Assembly (NCBI RefSeq): GCF_900090245.1
Contig: NZ_FMDN01000002.1
Location: 124,001-188,000 of the forward strand
Source of the DNA: Micromonospora halophytica
GTDB taxonomy: Bacteria > Actinomycetota > Actinomycetes > Mycobacteriales > Micromonosporaceae
DNA length: 64,000 nt
Direction: 5' to 3'
In this document: piece after piece, positions 15,251 to 25,730 of the stretch
Layout: every line of letters starts with the position of its first letter
Position numbering within the stretch: the stretch's first letter is position 1
The notes under the pieces: generated by a model
Seen by the model: only the letters and a program-made list of their open reading frames with translations
What the model was told of the DNA's origin: nothing
Database searches by the model: none
Position numbers and translations under genes: made by a program

Positions 15251-15909
15251 ATCTCCGGCACCGGCCGGTACGGCGACTGACCCAGCTCTACACCGGGCTG
15301 GTCCTCTACGGCGTGAGCATGGCCCTGATGATCCGCTCCGGGCTCGGGCTCAACCCGTGGGACGTCTTCCACCAGGGGCTGTCCCGGCAGACCGGCGTCT
15401 CGGTGGGCACGGCGAGCATCCTGGTCGGCGCGACGGTGCTGCTGCTCTGGATCCCGCTGCGGCAACGGCCCGGACTCGGCACGGTCAGCAACGTCGTGGT
15501 GATCGGCCTGGCGGTGGACGCCACCGTGGCCCTGCTCCCCACCGGGCTGCCGCTGCCCGCCCGGATCAGCCTGCTGGTCACCGGCATCGTCGCCAACGGC
15601 GCCGCGACCGGGCTCTACCTCGGCGCCGACCTCGGCCCCGGCCCGCGCGACGGACTGATGACCGGGATCGTCGCCCGCCGCCCCGGCTGGTCGGTACGGC
15701 TGGTCCGCACCGCCATCGAGGTGCTCGTGCTGTCCTGCGGCGCGCTGCTCGGCGGCACCGCCGGCCTCGGCACGGTCGCGTACGCGCTCGCGATCGGCCC
15801 GCTGGTGCAGGTGTTCACCCCGATCTTCACGGTGACGCCCCGGCCCGTGGCCGGCACACCCCGGCACCCCACTCCCCTGACCTGCACCGATGCCCCAGCG
15901 GGAAAGTAG
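15235..15909 (+). CDS. YczE/YitT-like integral membrane protein
   Basis: 224 residues, five or six membrane helices. The motif LVLYGVSMALMIRSGLGLNPWDVFHQGL near 20-47 and the later DLGPGPRDGLMTGI are characteristic of YczE-like proteins. Transport function is suspected but not known. GTG 15235 is chosen because a TAGGTT -10 ends 7 nt upstream, as in other leaderless genes here; GTG 15241 is an alternative. It is expected to be controlled by the divergent MocR protein. Confidence 0.8.
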   Translation: MAVIGNLRHRPVRRLTQLYTGLVLYGVSMALMIRSGLGLNPWDVFHQGLSRQTGVSVGTASILVGATVLLLWIPLRQRPGLGTVSNVVVIGLAVDATVALLPTGLPLPARISLLVTGIVANGAATGLYLGADLGPGPRDGLMTGIVARRPGWSVRLVRTAIEVLVLSCGALLGGTAGLGTVAYALAIGPLVQVFTPIFTVTPRPVAGTPRHPTPLTCTDAPAGK

Positions 15910-15947
15910 GTGTTTCCTCCGCCGACATCGCCGGGCATCATTCCTGC

Positions 15948-16409
15948 ATGGGGGAGAACGGATGGCGCTGGACGGACGCATGGATCTTCGTGTCACTGGT
16001 GATCGCGAGCGGCGCGGGGCGGCACCGCCGGGCGGCCGACTCGCGGCGCCCGGAGGGCGTCCGGCTCGCTGACGTCATCTCCACGGCGGACCACCTCAAC
16101 CAGGCCATCCCGGACCGGGACGACGTCGAGACGGCGGTACGCCGGCTGGTCGGTGCGGGGCTGGTGAGCGTGAGCGACGGCTGGTTCCGGATCACCCCGG
16201 ACGGCGAGCGGCTCTGGCGGACCAGGCCGAGCGCGGGCGTGGGGACCACGGTGGACAGCGTTCAGGGGGTGCTGGTGCGCCGGCACACCGCACCGGGCGA
16301 CGCCGACTGGCACCTGCCGGAGGACGACCACGCCGCCGCGGTGCAGGAGTACCTGGTCCGGTCGATCCCGGCGCCGCGCCGCTCACCGGAGGGCCGCACC
16401 GGCCGCTGA
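15948..16409 (+). CDS. Hypothetical winged-helix-like protein
   Basis: 153 residues. After a short N-terminus (WRWTDAWIFVSLVIA), the region 40-95 looks like a winged helix: ADVISTADHLNQAIPDRDDVETAVRRLVGAGLVSV followed by a wing with FRITPDGERLW. No enzymatic motif is visible, and the C-terminus is rich in Pro and Arg. It may be a small DNA-binding regulator. It converges on hisF, with only three bases between the stops. Confidence 0.65.
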   Translation: MGENGWRWTDAWIFVSLVIASGAGRHRRAADSRRPEGVRLADVISTADHLNQAIPDRDDVETAVRRLVGAGLVSVSDGWFRITPDGERLWRTRPSAGVGTTVDSVQGVLVRRHTAPGDADWHLPEDDHAAAVQEYLVRSIPAPRRSPEGRTGR

Positions 16410-16419
16410 GGCTCAGCGG
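16403..16419. terminator. Short palindrome containing both convergent stop codons
   Basis: CCGCTGA-GGC-TCAGCGG is a perfect 7-bp palindrome. Its left arm contains the TGA of the upstream gene and its right arm the TGA of hisF. It could act as a weak bidirectional terminator. Confidence 0.4.
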
Positions 16420-17180
16420 GTGGGGTGACCGGCGGCCTTCAGCGCGTCCTTGACCTCACCGACGGTCAGCTCACCGAAGTGGAAGACACTGGCCGCGAGC
16501 ACCGCGTCCGCGCCCGCGCCGATCGCCGGCGGGAAGTGCGCCACCGCGCCCGCGCCACCGCTGGCGATCACCGGCACGTCGACCACCGCGCGGACCGCCT
16601 GGATCAGCGCCAGGTCGAAGCCGGCCTTGGTGCCGTCGGCGTCCATCGAGTTGAGCAGGATCTCCCCCGCCCCGAGCTCGGCGCCGCGCCGGGCCCACTC
16701 GACCGCGTCGATGCCGGTGCCCCGGCGCCCGCCGTGGGTGGTCACCTCGAAGCCGCTCGGCGTAATGCCCGCGGGGGCCCGCCGCACGTCCAGCGAGAGG
16801 ACCAGCACCTGCCGGCCGAACCGGTCGGCGATCTCGGCGATCAACTCCGGCCGGGCGATGGCGGCGGTGTTCACGCCGACCTTGTCGGCCCCGGCGCGCA
16901 GCAGGGTGTCGACGTCGGCGACCTGCCGGACGCCACCGCCGACGGTGAGCGGGATGAACACCGACTCCGCCGTGCGCCGGACCACGTCGAGCATGGTGCC
17001 CCGGTCGCTGGAGGAGGCGGTCACGTCGAGGAAGGTCAACTCGTCCGCGCCGGCGCGGTCGTACGCCGCCGCCAGCTCCACCGGGTCACCGGCGTCGCGC
17101 AGGTCGACGAAGTTGACCCCCTTGACCACCCGACCGGCGTCCACGTCCAGACACGGGATCACCCGTACCGCCACCGTCAT
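16413..17180 (-). CDS. hisF: Imidazole glycerol phosphate synthase, cyclase subunit
   Basis: 255 residues, the usual HisF length. With HisH it turns PRFAR and ammonia into imidazole glycerol phosphate and AICAR. The (beta/alpha)8 barrel signatures are clear: [18 protein letters not shown] at the N-terminus with the catalytic Asp, LTVGGGVR near 80, LSLDVRR with the second catalytic Asp, and [13 protein letters not shown] near 210. It is unlinked to hisH (4 kb away), with TAGGCT six bases before the ATG, so it has its own, probably leaderless, promoter. Confidence 0.95.
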   Translation of the reverse strand: MTVAVRVIPCLDVDAGRVVKGVNFVDLRDAGDPVELAAAYDRAGADELTFLDVTASSSDRGTMLDVVRRTAESVFIPLTVGGGVRQVADVDTLLRAGADKVGVNTAAIARPELIAEIADRFGRQVLVLSLDVRRAPAGITPSGFEVTTHGGRRGTGIDAVEWARRGAELGAGEILLNSMDADGTKAGFDLALIQAVRAVVDVPVIASGGAGAVAHFPPAIGAGADAVLAASVFHFGELTVGEVKDALKAAGHPTR

Positions 17181-17204
17181 GTGGTGAGCCTATCCAACGC
17201 GCAC

Positions 17205-17241
17205 GCGGCGGTGACCGGCCTGTGAGGCCGGCCACCGCCGC
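17205..17241 (-). terminator. Terminator after the oxidoreductase gene
   Basis: GCGGCGGTGACCGGCC and GGCCGGCCACCGCCGC pair with a small internal bulge around TGTGA. It lies just past the end of the leftward oxidoreductase gene and upstream of hisF. Confidence 0.65.
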
Positions 17242-17256
17242 GCACCGGGTCGGGCT

Positions 17257-18255
17257 TCAGAGCCGGACGAGCATCTTGCCCAGGTTGTCGCCGCGCAGCA
17301 CGCCGAGGAACGCCTCCGGGGCGTTCTCGATGCCCTCGACGACCGTCTCGTCGTACGAGATGCTGCCGTCGCGCAGCCAGCCGGCCATGTCCGCGACGAA
17401 CTGCTTGCGCAGGTGGCCGTGGTCGCCGACGAGGAAGCCGCGCAGGGTGAGCCGCTTGCCGATCAGCAGCGCCAGGTTGCGCGGGGCGGCCGGCGGCTCG
17501 GTGGAGTTGTACTGCGCGATCATGCCGCAGATGGCGGCCCGGCCGTGTAGCCTCATCGCGCTGATCGCGGCCTCCAGGTGCTCACCGCCGACGTTGTCGA
17601 AGTAGACGTCGACGCCGTCCGGGGCGGCGGCCTTGAGCTGGTCGCGCACCGGGCCGTCGTGGTAGTTGAAGGCGGCGTCGAAGCCGAGCGCCGCCAGCCG
17701 CTCGACCTTGGCCGCCGAGCCGGCGCTGCCGACCACCCGGCCGGCGCCGGAGAGCTTGGCGATCTGGCCGACCATGCTGCCCACCGCGCCGGCCGCGCCG
17801 GAGACGAAGACGGTCTCCCCCGGCTTCATCCCGGCCACGTCGAGCAGCCCGGCGTACGCGGTCAGACCGGTCATGCCGAGCACGCCGAGGTACGCGCTGA
17901 CCGGCGCGACGCTCGGGTCGACCTTGCGGGCCGCTTTCGCGTCGAGCAGCGCGTACTCGCGCCAGCCGAGACCGTGCAGCACGGTGTCGCCGGGCTTGAT
18001 CCCGTCGGCCTCGCTCGCCACCACCTCACCGACCGCGCCACCGTCGAGCGGGGCGTCGAGCGCGAACGGCGGGACGTAGGACCTGACGTCGTTCATCCGG
18101 CCCCGCATGTACGGGTCGACCGACATGAACTGGTTGCGGACCACGATCTGGCCGGGGCCGGGGGTGGGCACCTCGGTCTGCACGAGGCGGAAGTTGTCGG
18201 CGGTCGGCCAGCCCTGGGGGCGGGAGGCCAGGTGGATCTCACGGTTGGTGCTCAT
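17257..18255 (-). CDS. NADP-dependent oxidoreductase (zinc-independent MDR, CurA-like)
   Basis: 332 residues. The N-terminus (REIHLASRPQG..., then VRNQFMSVDPYMRGRM near 45-60) and the nucleotide-binding GAAGAVGSMVGQIAKL near 155 place it among medium-chain reductases of the leukotriene B4 dehydrogenase/curcumin reductase group. These reduce activated double bonds using NADPH and lack the catalytic zinc ligands. ATG 18255 follows AAAGGA. The preceding ohr gene ends about 50 bases upstream, so this gene may be co-transcribed with the peroxide-response pair. Confidence 0.85.
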   Translation of the reverse strand: MSTNREIHLASRPQGWPTADNFRLVQTEVPTPGPGQIVVRNQFMSVDPYMRGRMNDVRSYVPPFALDAPLDGGAVGEVVASEADGIKPGDTVLHGLGWREYALLDAKAARKVDPSVAPVSAYLGVLGMTGLTAYAGLLDVAGMKPGETVFVSGAAGAVGSMVGQIAKLSGAGRVVGSAGSAAKVERLAALGFDAAFNYHDGPVRDQLKAAAPDGVDVYFDNVGGEHLEAAISAMRLHGRAAICGMIAQYNSTEPPAAPRNLALLIGKRLTLRGFLVGDHGHLRKQFVADMAGWLRDGSISYDETVVEGIENAPEAFLGVLRGDNLGKMLVRL

Positions 18256-18304
18256 CGGAGTTCGTCCTTTCGTACCCGAGGTGTCGACGGCCCTGCGGTG
18301 GCGC

Positions 18305-18745
18305 TCAGGCCGACGCGGCCTCGCGGACGACGCGGGCGACCTGGATGTTCCCCCGGGTCGCGTTGGAGTACGGGCAGACCTGGTGGGCCGCCTCGACCAA
18401 CTGCTCGGCGGTGGCCCGCTCGACGGCGGGCAGGTCCACCACGAGGGTGACGGCCAGGCCGAAGCCACCGTTGCCGTCTCCGCCGATGCCCACCTCTGCC
18501 TCGACGACCGAGCCCGAGACGTCCGCCCTGGCCTTGCGGGCGACCAGGCGCAGCGCGGAGTGGAAGCAGGCCGCGTAGCCGGCCGCGAAGAGCTGCTCCG
18601 GGTTGGCCGCGCCGCCGGCGCCGCCCATCTCCTTCGGGATCGCCAGGTCCAGGTCGAGGGTGCCGTCGGAGGTACGGACGTGGCCGTCCCGGCCGTCGCC
18701 GGTGGCGAGCGCGGACGCGGTGTAGAGCACCTGCACGGGGATCAC
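18305..18745 (-). CDS. ohr: Organic hydroperoxide resistance protein (Ohr, OsmC family)
   Basis: 146 residues, typical of Ohr. It reduces organic hydroperoxides with a pair of redox cysteines, both present: Cys60 in GYAACFHSAL and Cys124 in HQVCPYSNATRGN. The GTG start overlaps the stop of the regulator gene (GTGA). Ohr next to an OhrR-type MarR protein is the classic organic peroxide sensing unit. Confidence 0.92.
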   Translation of the reverse strand: MIPVQVLYTASALATGDGRDGHVRTSDGTLDLDLAIPKEMGGAGGAANPEQLFAAGYAACFHSALRLVARKARADVSGSVVEAEVGIGGDGNGGFGLAVTLVVDLPAVERATAEQLVEAAHQVCPYSNATRGNIQVARVVREAASA

Positions 18746-19188
18746 TGCTCCTTCTGTCGGTGGATCGTCTCGGTGACCCGGGTGAGGGTGTCGCGCAGGG
18801 CGATCAGCTCGGCCTCGCCGAGGCCGGTGGCGCGGGCGACCCGCAGCGGCACCTCGTCCATCCGCTGCCGCAGGGCCACACCGTCGGCGGTGAGCCCCAC
18901 CTCGACCCGTCGCTCGTCGCGCGCCGAGCGGGTCCGGACCACCAGGCCCGCCGCCTCCAGCCGCTTGAGCAGCGGGGAGAGCGTGCCGGAGTCCAGCCGC
19001 AGCGCGGCCCCGAGCTCGGAGACCGTGGGGGCGTCGTCGCCGCGCTCCCAGAGCACCAGCAGCACCAGGTACTGCGGGTAGGTCAGGCCGAACTCGTCGA
19101 GGATGGGCCGGTAGACGTCGGTGAGGGCGCGCGACGCGGCGTAGAGCGCGAAGCACACCTGTCGACGCAGCACCAGATCATCGGTCAC
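18742..19188 (-). CDS. ohrR: MarR-family organic peroxide sensor (OhrR)
   Basis: 148 residues. The N-terminal LRRQVCFALYAASRAL holds the reactive cysteine (Cys12) at the position used by OhrR to sense peroxides. The winged helix spans roughly residues 45-95 (SELGAALRLDSGTLSPLLKRLEAAGLV, RSARDERRVEVGLT). GTG 19188 is chosen because TACGGT ends 7 nt upstream. It overlaps ohr and should repress both genes until its cysteine is oxidised. Confidence 0.9.
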   Translation of the reverse strand: MTDDLVLRRQVCFALYAASRALTDVYRPILDEFGLTYPQYLVLLVLWERGDDAPTVSELGAALRLDSGTLSPLLKRLEAAGLVVRTRSARDERRVEVGLTADGVALRQRMDEVPLRVARATGLGEAELIALRDTLTRVTETIHRQKEQ

Positions 19189-19195
19189 GGCGAGA

Positions 19196-19224
19196 ACCGT
19201 AGCGGGCAATTAAGTTGTGCACAA
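19196..19224 (-). promoter_or_regulatory. ohrR-ohr promoter with palindromic operator
   Basis: The -10 TACGGT (19201 to 19196 on the minus strand) is 7 nt from the GTG. Upstream lies TTGTGCACAA (19215-19224), a perfect 10-bp palindrome in an A/T-rich patch beginning AATTAAG. It is placed where an OhrR operator would block the promoter. Confidence 0.55.
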
Positions 19225-19281
19225 TCGATCTGGCCGTGACGTGGCCACCGCCACAGCCGGAGCACCCCACCCGAAGCAACA

Positions 19282-19314
19282 CCGCCCCGCCCCGCACACG
19301 GCGGGACGGGGCGG
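19282..19314 (-). terminator. Terminator at the end of the histidine operon
   Basis: CCGCCCCG-C-CCCGC pairs with GCGGG-A-CGGGGCGG around a 4-base loop, just after the stop of the Rid-family gene that ends the his operon. Confidence 0.65.
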
Positions 19315-19327
19315 CACGGAGCACGGT

Positions 19328-19744
19328 TCAGGCGGCGGCCAGGTACGCCTCCAACTCCACCTCGACCAGGTGGTCGGGGTGCAGCAACCCGGCCACCACG
19401 ACCATCGTCGCCGCCGGACGGACCGCGCCGAACACCGCGTTGTGCGCCCGGCCGACCTCGTCGGCGTAGCGCCGGTCGACCACGTACATCCGGGTACGGA
19501 CCACGTCGGCCACCGACGCGCCCACCTCGGCCAGCGCGTCCAGGGCGATCCGCAACGCCTGGGCGGTCTGGGCGGCGGCGTCCCCGACGTGGGCGACCTC
19601 CCCGTCGACCGTCGACGTGCAACCGGCCGTGAGCACCCGGTCGCCGACCCGCACCACCCGGGAGTAGCCGTACCGCGCCTCCCAGGGGCCGCCCGAACCG
19701 AGCCGGGTGACGGTCGGGCCACCCGGCACGGCGGCCTCGGTCAC
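19328..19744 (-). CDS. Rid family (YjgF/YER057c/UK114) protein
   Basis: 138 residues. The Rid fold is seen in [20 protein letters not shown] near 30-50 and [30 protein letters not shown] near 60-90. Rid proteins hydrolyse reactive enamine/imine intermediates. The conserved Arg of RidA sits in RTRMYV, but the C-terminal E-x-x-x pattern differs, so it may belong to another Rid subgroup. It overlaps the end of priA by four bases (GTGA) and is the last gene of the his operon. Confidence 0.82.
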   Translation of the reverse strand: MTEAAVPGGPTVTRLGSGGPWEARYGYSRVVRVGDRVLTAGCTSTVDGEVAHVGDAAAQTAQALRIALDALAEVGASVADVVRTRMYVVDRRYADEVGRAHNAVFGAVRPAATMVVVAGLLHPDHLVEVELEAYLAAA

Positions 19745-20469
19745 GCCACGGCCCGCAGCGTCTCCAGCGCCTGCGCCACGGTGAACGCCCCGGCATAGAG
19801 CGCCTTGCCGGCGATCACGCCCTCCACCCCGACCGGCTCCAGGGTGGCCAGCGCCCGAAGGTCGTCCAGCGCGGAGACGCCGCCGGAGGCGATCACCGGG
19901 GCGTCCGTGCGGGCGCAGACCTCACGCAGCAGGTCCAGGTTCGGCCCACGCATGGTGCCGTCCTTGGTGATGTCGGTGACCACGTACCGCGACGCGCCCG
20001 CCTTGTCCAGCCGCTGGAGCACCTCCCACAGGTCACCGCCGTCGCGGGTCCAGCCCCGGGCCGAAAGGGTACGACCCCGCACGTCCAGACCGATCGCCAC
20101 GCGATCGCCGTACTCGCCGCAGATCCGGTCGCACCACTCGGGATCCTCCAGGGCGGCGGTGCCGATGTTGACCCGGGCGGCCCCGGTGGCGAGGGCGGCG
20201 CGCAGCGACGCGTCGTCGCGGATGCCACCCGACAGCTCGACCCGCACGTCGAGCCGGCCGACGACGTCGGCCAGGAGCGCGGCGTTGGAGCCCCGGCCGA
20301 ACGCGGCGTCGAGGTCGACCAGGTGGATCCACTCGGCGCCGTCGGACTGCCAGGCCAGCGCGGCCTCCAGGGGATCGCCGTACGCGGTCTCGCTGCCGGC
20401 GGCGCCCTGCACGAGGCGGACGGCCTGGCCGTCAGCGACGTCCACGGCGGGCAACAGGGTGAGGCTCAA
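19741..20469 (-). CDS. priA: Bifunctional isomerase PriA (HisA/TrpF)
   Basis: 242 residues. In actinobacteria lacking trpF, PriA isomerises both ProFAR (histidine) and PRA (tryptophan). The catalytic Asp is in [15 protein letters not shown] at the N-terminus and the second in [11 protein letters not shown]. The loop [15 protein letters not shown] is the PriA-type loop that handles both substrates. The start is TTG 20469, with GAGGAGA upstream in the 15-base gap. The presence of trpE at the window edge agrees with a dual role. Confidence 0.92.
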   Translation of the reverse strand: MSLTLLPAVDVADGQAVRLVQGAAGSETAYGDPLEAALAWQSDGAEWIHLVDLDAAFGRGSNAALLADVVGRLDVRVELSGGIRDDASLRAALATGAARVNIGTAALEDPEWCDRICGEYGDRVAIGLDVRGRTLSARGWTRDGGDLWEVLQRLDKAGASRYVVTDITKDGTMRGPNLDLLREVCARTDAPVIASGGVSALDDLRALATLEPVGVEGVIAGKALYAGAFTVAQALETLRAVA

Positions 20470-20484
20470 CTCTCTTCTCCTCGG

Positions 20485-20808
20485 TCAGATCCGACGGTCC
20501 AGCGCGATCACCACGATCGCCGGCAGGACCAGCAGCAGCAGGACGACCAGCACCAGGCGCAGCGCCAGGTCGTCGACGAACGCCCAGATGCCGAACAGGG
20601 CCACCAGGGTCAGCCCCACGATGGCGGCCCGCTCCCCCCGGGTACGCCGAGCCAGCCGCCCGGTACGGCCCCGCCGCCACTGCGGCGTGAGCCGACGTAC
20701 CAGGGCCCGGCGACGCTGCCGACGGGCCACCGTGCGCTGGCGTGCCACGCGTTCCCGGGCGGCCTCGGCCTCGCGCGCCGCGCGTCGACGCGCCCGCTCC
20801 TTGCTCAC
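20485..20808 (-). CDS. Small Arg-rich membrane protein inside the his operon
   Basis: 107 residues. The first 65 are highly basic (repeated RRR/RQRR), followed by two hydrophobic segments at about 63-80 and 84-103 and a basic end. There is no known function or motif. The position between hisH and priA, in the same direction with 15 bases to priA, indicates co-transcription. It is probably a membrane protein with a cytoplasmic basic tail. Confidence 0.7.
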   Translation of the reverse strand: MSKERARRRAAREAEAARERVARQRTVARRQRRRALVRRLTPQWRRGRTGRLARRTRGERAAIVGLTLVALFGIWAFVDDLALRLVLVVLLLLVLPAIVVIALDRRI

Positions 20809-20916
20809 CGGACCGCCCCCGGCAGGGCGGGCCGGGACGACCCGGCGGACGGGCGGCGCCGTGCGGCGCGTGCCCCGGCCCGGCCGGACCCGGCGGCAGA
20901 TCGACGGGCGACGGAC

Positions 20917-21543
20917 TCAGTCAACCGTGGCCAGCCAGTTGCGCAGCAGCACGGCACCGGTGTCGGCGGACTTCTCCGGGTGGAACTGGGCGGCCGACAG
21001 CGCGCCCCGCTCCACCGCGGCGACGAAGTCCGTCCCGTGGTGGGCGGTGGTGACCGTCGCGCCGGACGCGACCAGCCCGGCGACGTCGTTCACCGCGTAC
21101 GAGTGGACGAAGTAGAACCGGCTGTCGGCCGGCAGGCCGGCGAAGAGCACCGAGTCGGCGGGCGCGTCGACGGTGTTCCAGCCCATGTGCGGCAGCCGCT
21201 CGGCGGGCAGCTTCGTCACCCCACCGGGCAGCAGGCCGAGGCCCTTGGTGACCACCCCGTGCTCGTCGCCGTGCGCGAAGAGCACCTGCATACCGACGCA
21301 GATGCCCAGCACCGGACGACCGGCGGCGACCCGCTCGGCGATCACCGGCCCCGCGCCGAGCTCCTCGATCCCCGCCATGCAGGCGGCGAACGCGCCCACG
21401 CCCGGCACCACCAGGCCGTCCGCCTCGGCGGCGGCAACCAGGTCGTCGGTGACGGTCACGTCGGCGCCGACGCGCTCCAGCGCGCGCTCGGCCGAGCGCA
21501 GGTTGCCCGAGCCGTAGTCGAGCACCACGATCCGCCTGCTCAT
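20917..21543 (-). CDS. hisH: Imidazole glycerol phosphate synthase, glutamine amidotransferase subunit
   Basis: 208 residues. It releases ammonia from glutamine for HisF. The class I amidotransferase triad is visible: the nucleophile Cys in LGICVGMQVLF near 80 and the His and Glu in AQFHPEKS near 190. VVLDYGSGNLRSAERAL at the N-terminus is typical. The ATG overlaps the stop of a 14-residue mini-ORF (ATGA) that supplies a GAGGTGG ribosome site. Confidence 0.95.
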   Translation of the reverse strand: MSRRIVVLDYGSGNLRSAERALERVGADVTVTDDLVAAAEADGLVVPGVGAFAACMAGIEELGAGPVIAERVAAGRPVLGICVGMQVLFAHGDEHGVVTKGLGLLPGGVTKLPAERLPHMGWNTVDAPADSVLFAGLPADSRFYFVHSYAVNDVAGLVASGATVTTAHHGTDFVAAVERGALSAAQFHPEKSADTGAVLLRNWLATVD

Positions 21544-21584
21544 GGGGCCACCTCGCTCGGCCTGTCGATGACCAGCCCGCTCAT
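21540..21584 (-). CDS. Mini-ORF coupling the 57-residue gene to hisH
   Basis: 14 residues, MSGLVIDRPSEVAP. The ATG overlaps the stop of the preceding small gene (ATGA) and its TGA overlaps the hisH start (ATGA). It does not resemble the repeat-derived linkers but has the same double-overlap geometry, and its end holds the hisH Shine-Dalgarno. Translation is inferred. Confidence 0.45.
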   Translation of the reverse strand: MSGLVIDRPSEVAP

Positions 21585-21754
21585 GAACCCTCCCCGGGCA
21601 GCAGCCAGAGCACCCCGCCGATGGTCGCCAGCACGGCGAGCAGACCGGTGATCACCACCGCGCCACGCGGCGCGCCCTGCCGGTGCAGGGACCACGTCCC
21701 ACCGACCAGCAGCCCGGCCAGGATCAGCAGCAGCGTCGGCAGCACCGGGCCCAT
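21581..21754 (-). CDS. Small membrane protein between hisB and hisH
   Basis: 57 residues, MGPVLPTLLLILAGLLVGG..., with two hydrophobic segments (about 3-20 and 33-52) separated by a short basic loop (SLHRQGAPRG). Function unknown. I recall small membrane proteins at the same his-operon position in other actinobacteria, which supports a real gene. It is joined to its neighbours by TGATG upstream and ATGA downstream. Confidence 0.75.
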   Translation of the reverse strand: MGPVLPTLLLILAGLLVGGTWSLHRQGAPRGAVVITGLLAVLATIGGVLWLLPGEGS

Positions 21755-21813
21755 CAGAGCTCTCCCTCATTCGCGACTGCGGGGCTCCGCTGCGCTGCAC
21801 TCCTCGCGCTCAT
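21754..21813 (-). CDS. Repeat-encoded linker mini-ORF, second of a tandem pair
   Basis: 19 residues, MSARSAAQRSPAVANEGEL. It starts within the stop of the first copy (TGATG) and ends within the start of the 57-residue gene (TGATG). It is nearly identical to the first copy. Confidence 0.5.
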   Translation of the reverse strand: MSARSAAQRSPAVANEGEL

Positions 21814-21872
21814 CAGCGCTCCCCTTCATTCGCGACTGCGGGGCTCCGCTGCGCTGCACTCCTCGCGCTCAT
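21813..21872 (-). CDS. Repeat-encoded linker mini-ORF, first of a tandem pair, after hisB
   Basis: 19 residues, MSARSAAQRSPAVANEGER. Its ATG shares one base with the hisB stop (TGATG). The last residue differs from the tandem copy. The two copies are exactly 59 bases apart, so a duplication kept both the frame and the overlaps. Confidence 0.5.
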   Translation of the reverse strand: MSARSAAQRSPAVANEGER

Positions 21873-22479
21873 CAGAGCGCGCCCTTCGTGCTGGGCACCA
21901 CGCCCGCGTTGCGCGGGTCGATCGCGGTGGCCTCGCGCAGTGCCCGGGACACCGCCTTGAACTGCGCCTCCACCACGTGGTGGGCGTCCGGGTGGCCGCC
22001 GGGACGGGCCGCGCGCAGCACGTCCACGTGCAGGGTGATCCGGGCCGACTGGCCGAAGGACTCCCAGATGTGCCGGGTCATGCTGGTCGGGTACACCGGG
22101 CCGATGTACGGCGCGAGGACCGGCTCGTCGTGCACCACGTACGGCCGGCCGGAGAGGTCGACCGCGGCCCGGACCAGCACCTCGTCCATCGGCACGGTGG
22201 CCGAACCGTACCGCCGGATGCCGGCCTTGTCCCCCAGCGCCTGGTCGAACGCGGCGCCCAGGGCGAGCGCCGTGTCCTCCATCGTGTGGTGGGCGTCGAT
22301 CTCCAGGTCGCCGACCGTGCGGACGGTGAGGTCGAAGCCGCCGTGCCGGGCGATCTGGTGCAGCATGTGGTCGTAGAAACCGACGCCGGTGCTGATCTCG
22401 GCCCTGCCGGCGCCGTCGAGGTCGAGCTCGACCAGGACGTTGGTCTCCTTGGTGATCCGCTCGATCCGGGCGGTGCGAC

Positions 22480-22483
<4 letters not shown>
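21872..22483 (-). CDS. hisB: Imidazoleglycerol-phosphate dehydratase
   Basis: 203 residues, the usual length of monofunctional HisB. It dehydrates imidazole glycerol phosphate to imidazole acetol phosphate. The two manganese-binding histidine motifs are present: DAHHTMED near 64-71 and DAHHVVEAQFKA near 168-179. Upstream is the 14-residue linker ORF with a GAAAGG ribosome site; downstream two repeat linkers lead to the small membrane gene. Confidence 0.95.
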
Positions 22484-24928
<2,445 letters not shown>

Positions 24929-24935
24929 GCTTGCG

Positions 24936-24941
24936 AGTCTA
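24936..24941 (-). promoter_or_regulatory. -10 element of the his operon
   Basis: TAGACT on the minus strand, exactly 7 nt from the hisD GTG. No leader peptide or attenuator is possible in so short a leader, so histidine control, if any, must act differently. Confidence 0.55.
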
Positions 24942-25021
24942 GGCGGCGGCTGCGCAGGCGGCCCTCGCCGCCCGGACGGCGGGACGGTGAGCCGGGACAC
25001 GCCGGACGCGACGGATCGGGC

Positions 25022-25027
25022 TACGCT
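25022..25027 (+). promoter_or_regulatory. -10 element of the LON-domain gene
   Basis: TACGCT ends 7 nt before GTG 25035, another probable leaderless start. It is divergent from the his operon promoter, about 80 bp away. Confidence 0.5.
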
Positions 25028-25034
25028 CGGACAT

Positions 25035-25730
25035 GTGACCGCACGGCTGCCGGTGTTCCCGCTCGCAACGGTGCTCTTCCCCGGTCTGGTGCTGCCGCTG
25101 CACATCTTCGAGGAGCGCTACCGCACCCTGATCCGCGACCTGGTCGGGCGGCCCGCGGGGGCACCCCGTGAGTTCGGTGTGGTCGCGATCCGCACCGGCT
25201 GGGAGGTCGCCCCGGCCGCCGGTCGGGCCGTCCCCGGCGGCGAGGTGACCCTGCACGAGGTGGGCTGCACCGCCGAGCTGCGGCAGGTCACCGAGCTGGA
25301 CGACGGCGGCTTCGACATCGTCACCGTGGGCCGGCGGCGGTTCCGCATCGCCGACGTCGACCACGCCGCCGCGCCGTACCTGACCGCCGAGGTCCAGTGG
25401 CTGCCCGAGCCGACCGGCACCGACGAGGTCACCGAACTGCTCGCGGCCCGGGTGATCGCGGTCTTCCGGCAGTACCTGGCCCTGGTCCGCCCCGGCGAGC
25501 AGGAGGTCTCCGAGCAGCTCCCGGAGGACCCGACGGTGCTGTCACACCTGGTGGCGGCGACCGCCGCGCTGACCGTGGCCGACCGGCAGCGGCTGCTCGC
25601 CGTCGACGACACCGCCGCGCGGCTGCGCGCCGAGCTGCGGCTGCTCAACCGCGAGGCGGCTCTGCTGCGCCAGGTCCGGGCGGTTCCGGTGCCGCTGTCG
25701 GAGCTGGCGTCGCCCCCGACCCCCAACTGA
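25035..25730 (+). CDS. LON substrate-binding domain protein
   Basis: 231 residues, almost entirely the N-terminal domain of Lon protease: [28 protein letters not shown] at the start and [11 protein letters not shown] near 97. The AAA+ ATPase and protease domains are absent. Stand-alone proteins of this type occur in many actinobacteria; they may recognise damaged proteins, but the role is not established. The C-terminal third is helical and Arg/Leu-rich. The gene end overlaps the convergent membrane-protein gene by 86 bases. Confidence 0.85.
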   Translation: MTARLPVFPLATVLFPGLVLPLHIFEERYRTLIRDLVGRPAGAPREFGVVAIRTGWEVAPAAGRAVPGGEVTLHEVGCTAELRQVTELDDGGFDIVTVGRRRFRIADVDHAAAPYLTAEVQWLPEPTGTDEVTELLAARVIAVFRQYLALVRPGEQEVSEQLPEDPTVLSHLVAATAALTVADRQRLLAVDDTAARLRAELRLLNREAALLRQVRAVPVPLSELASPPTPN

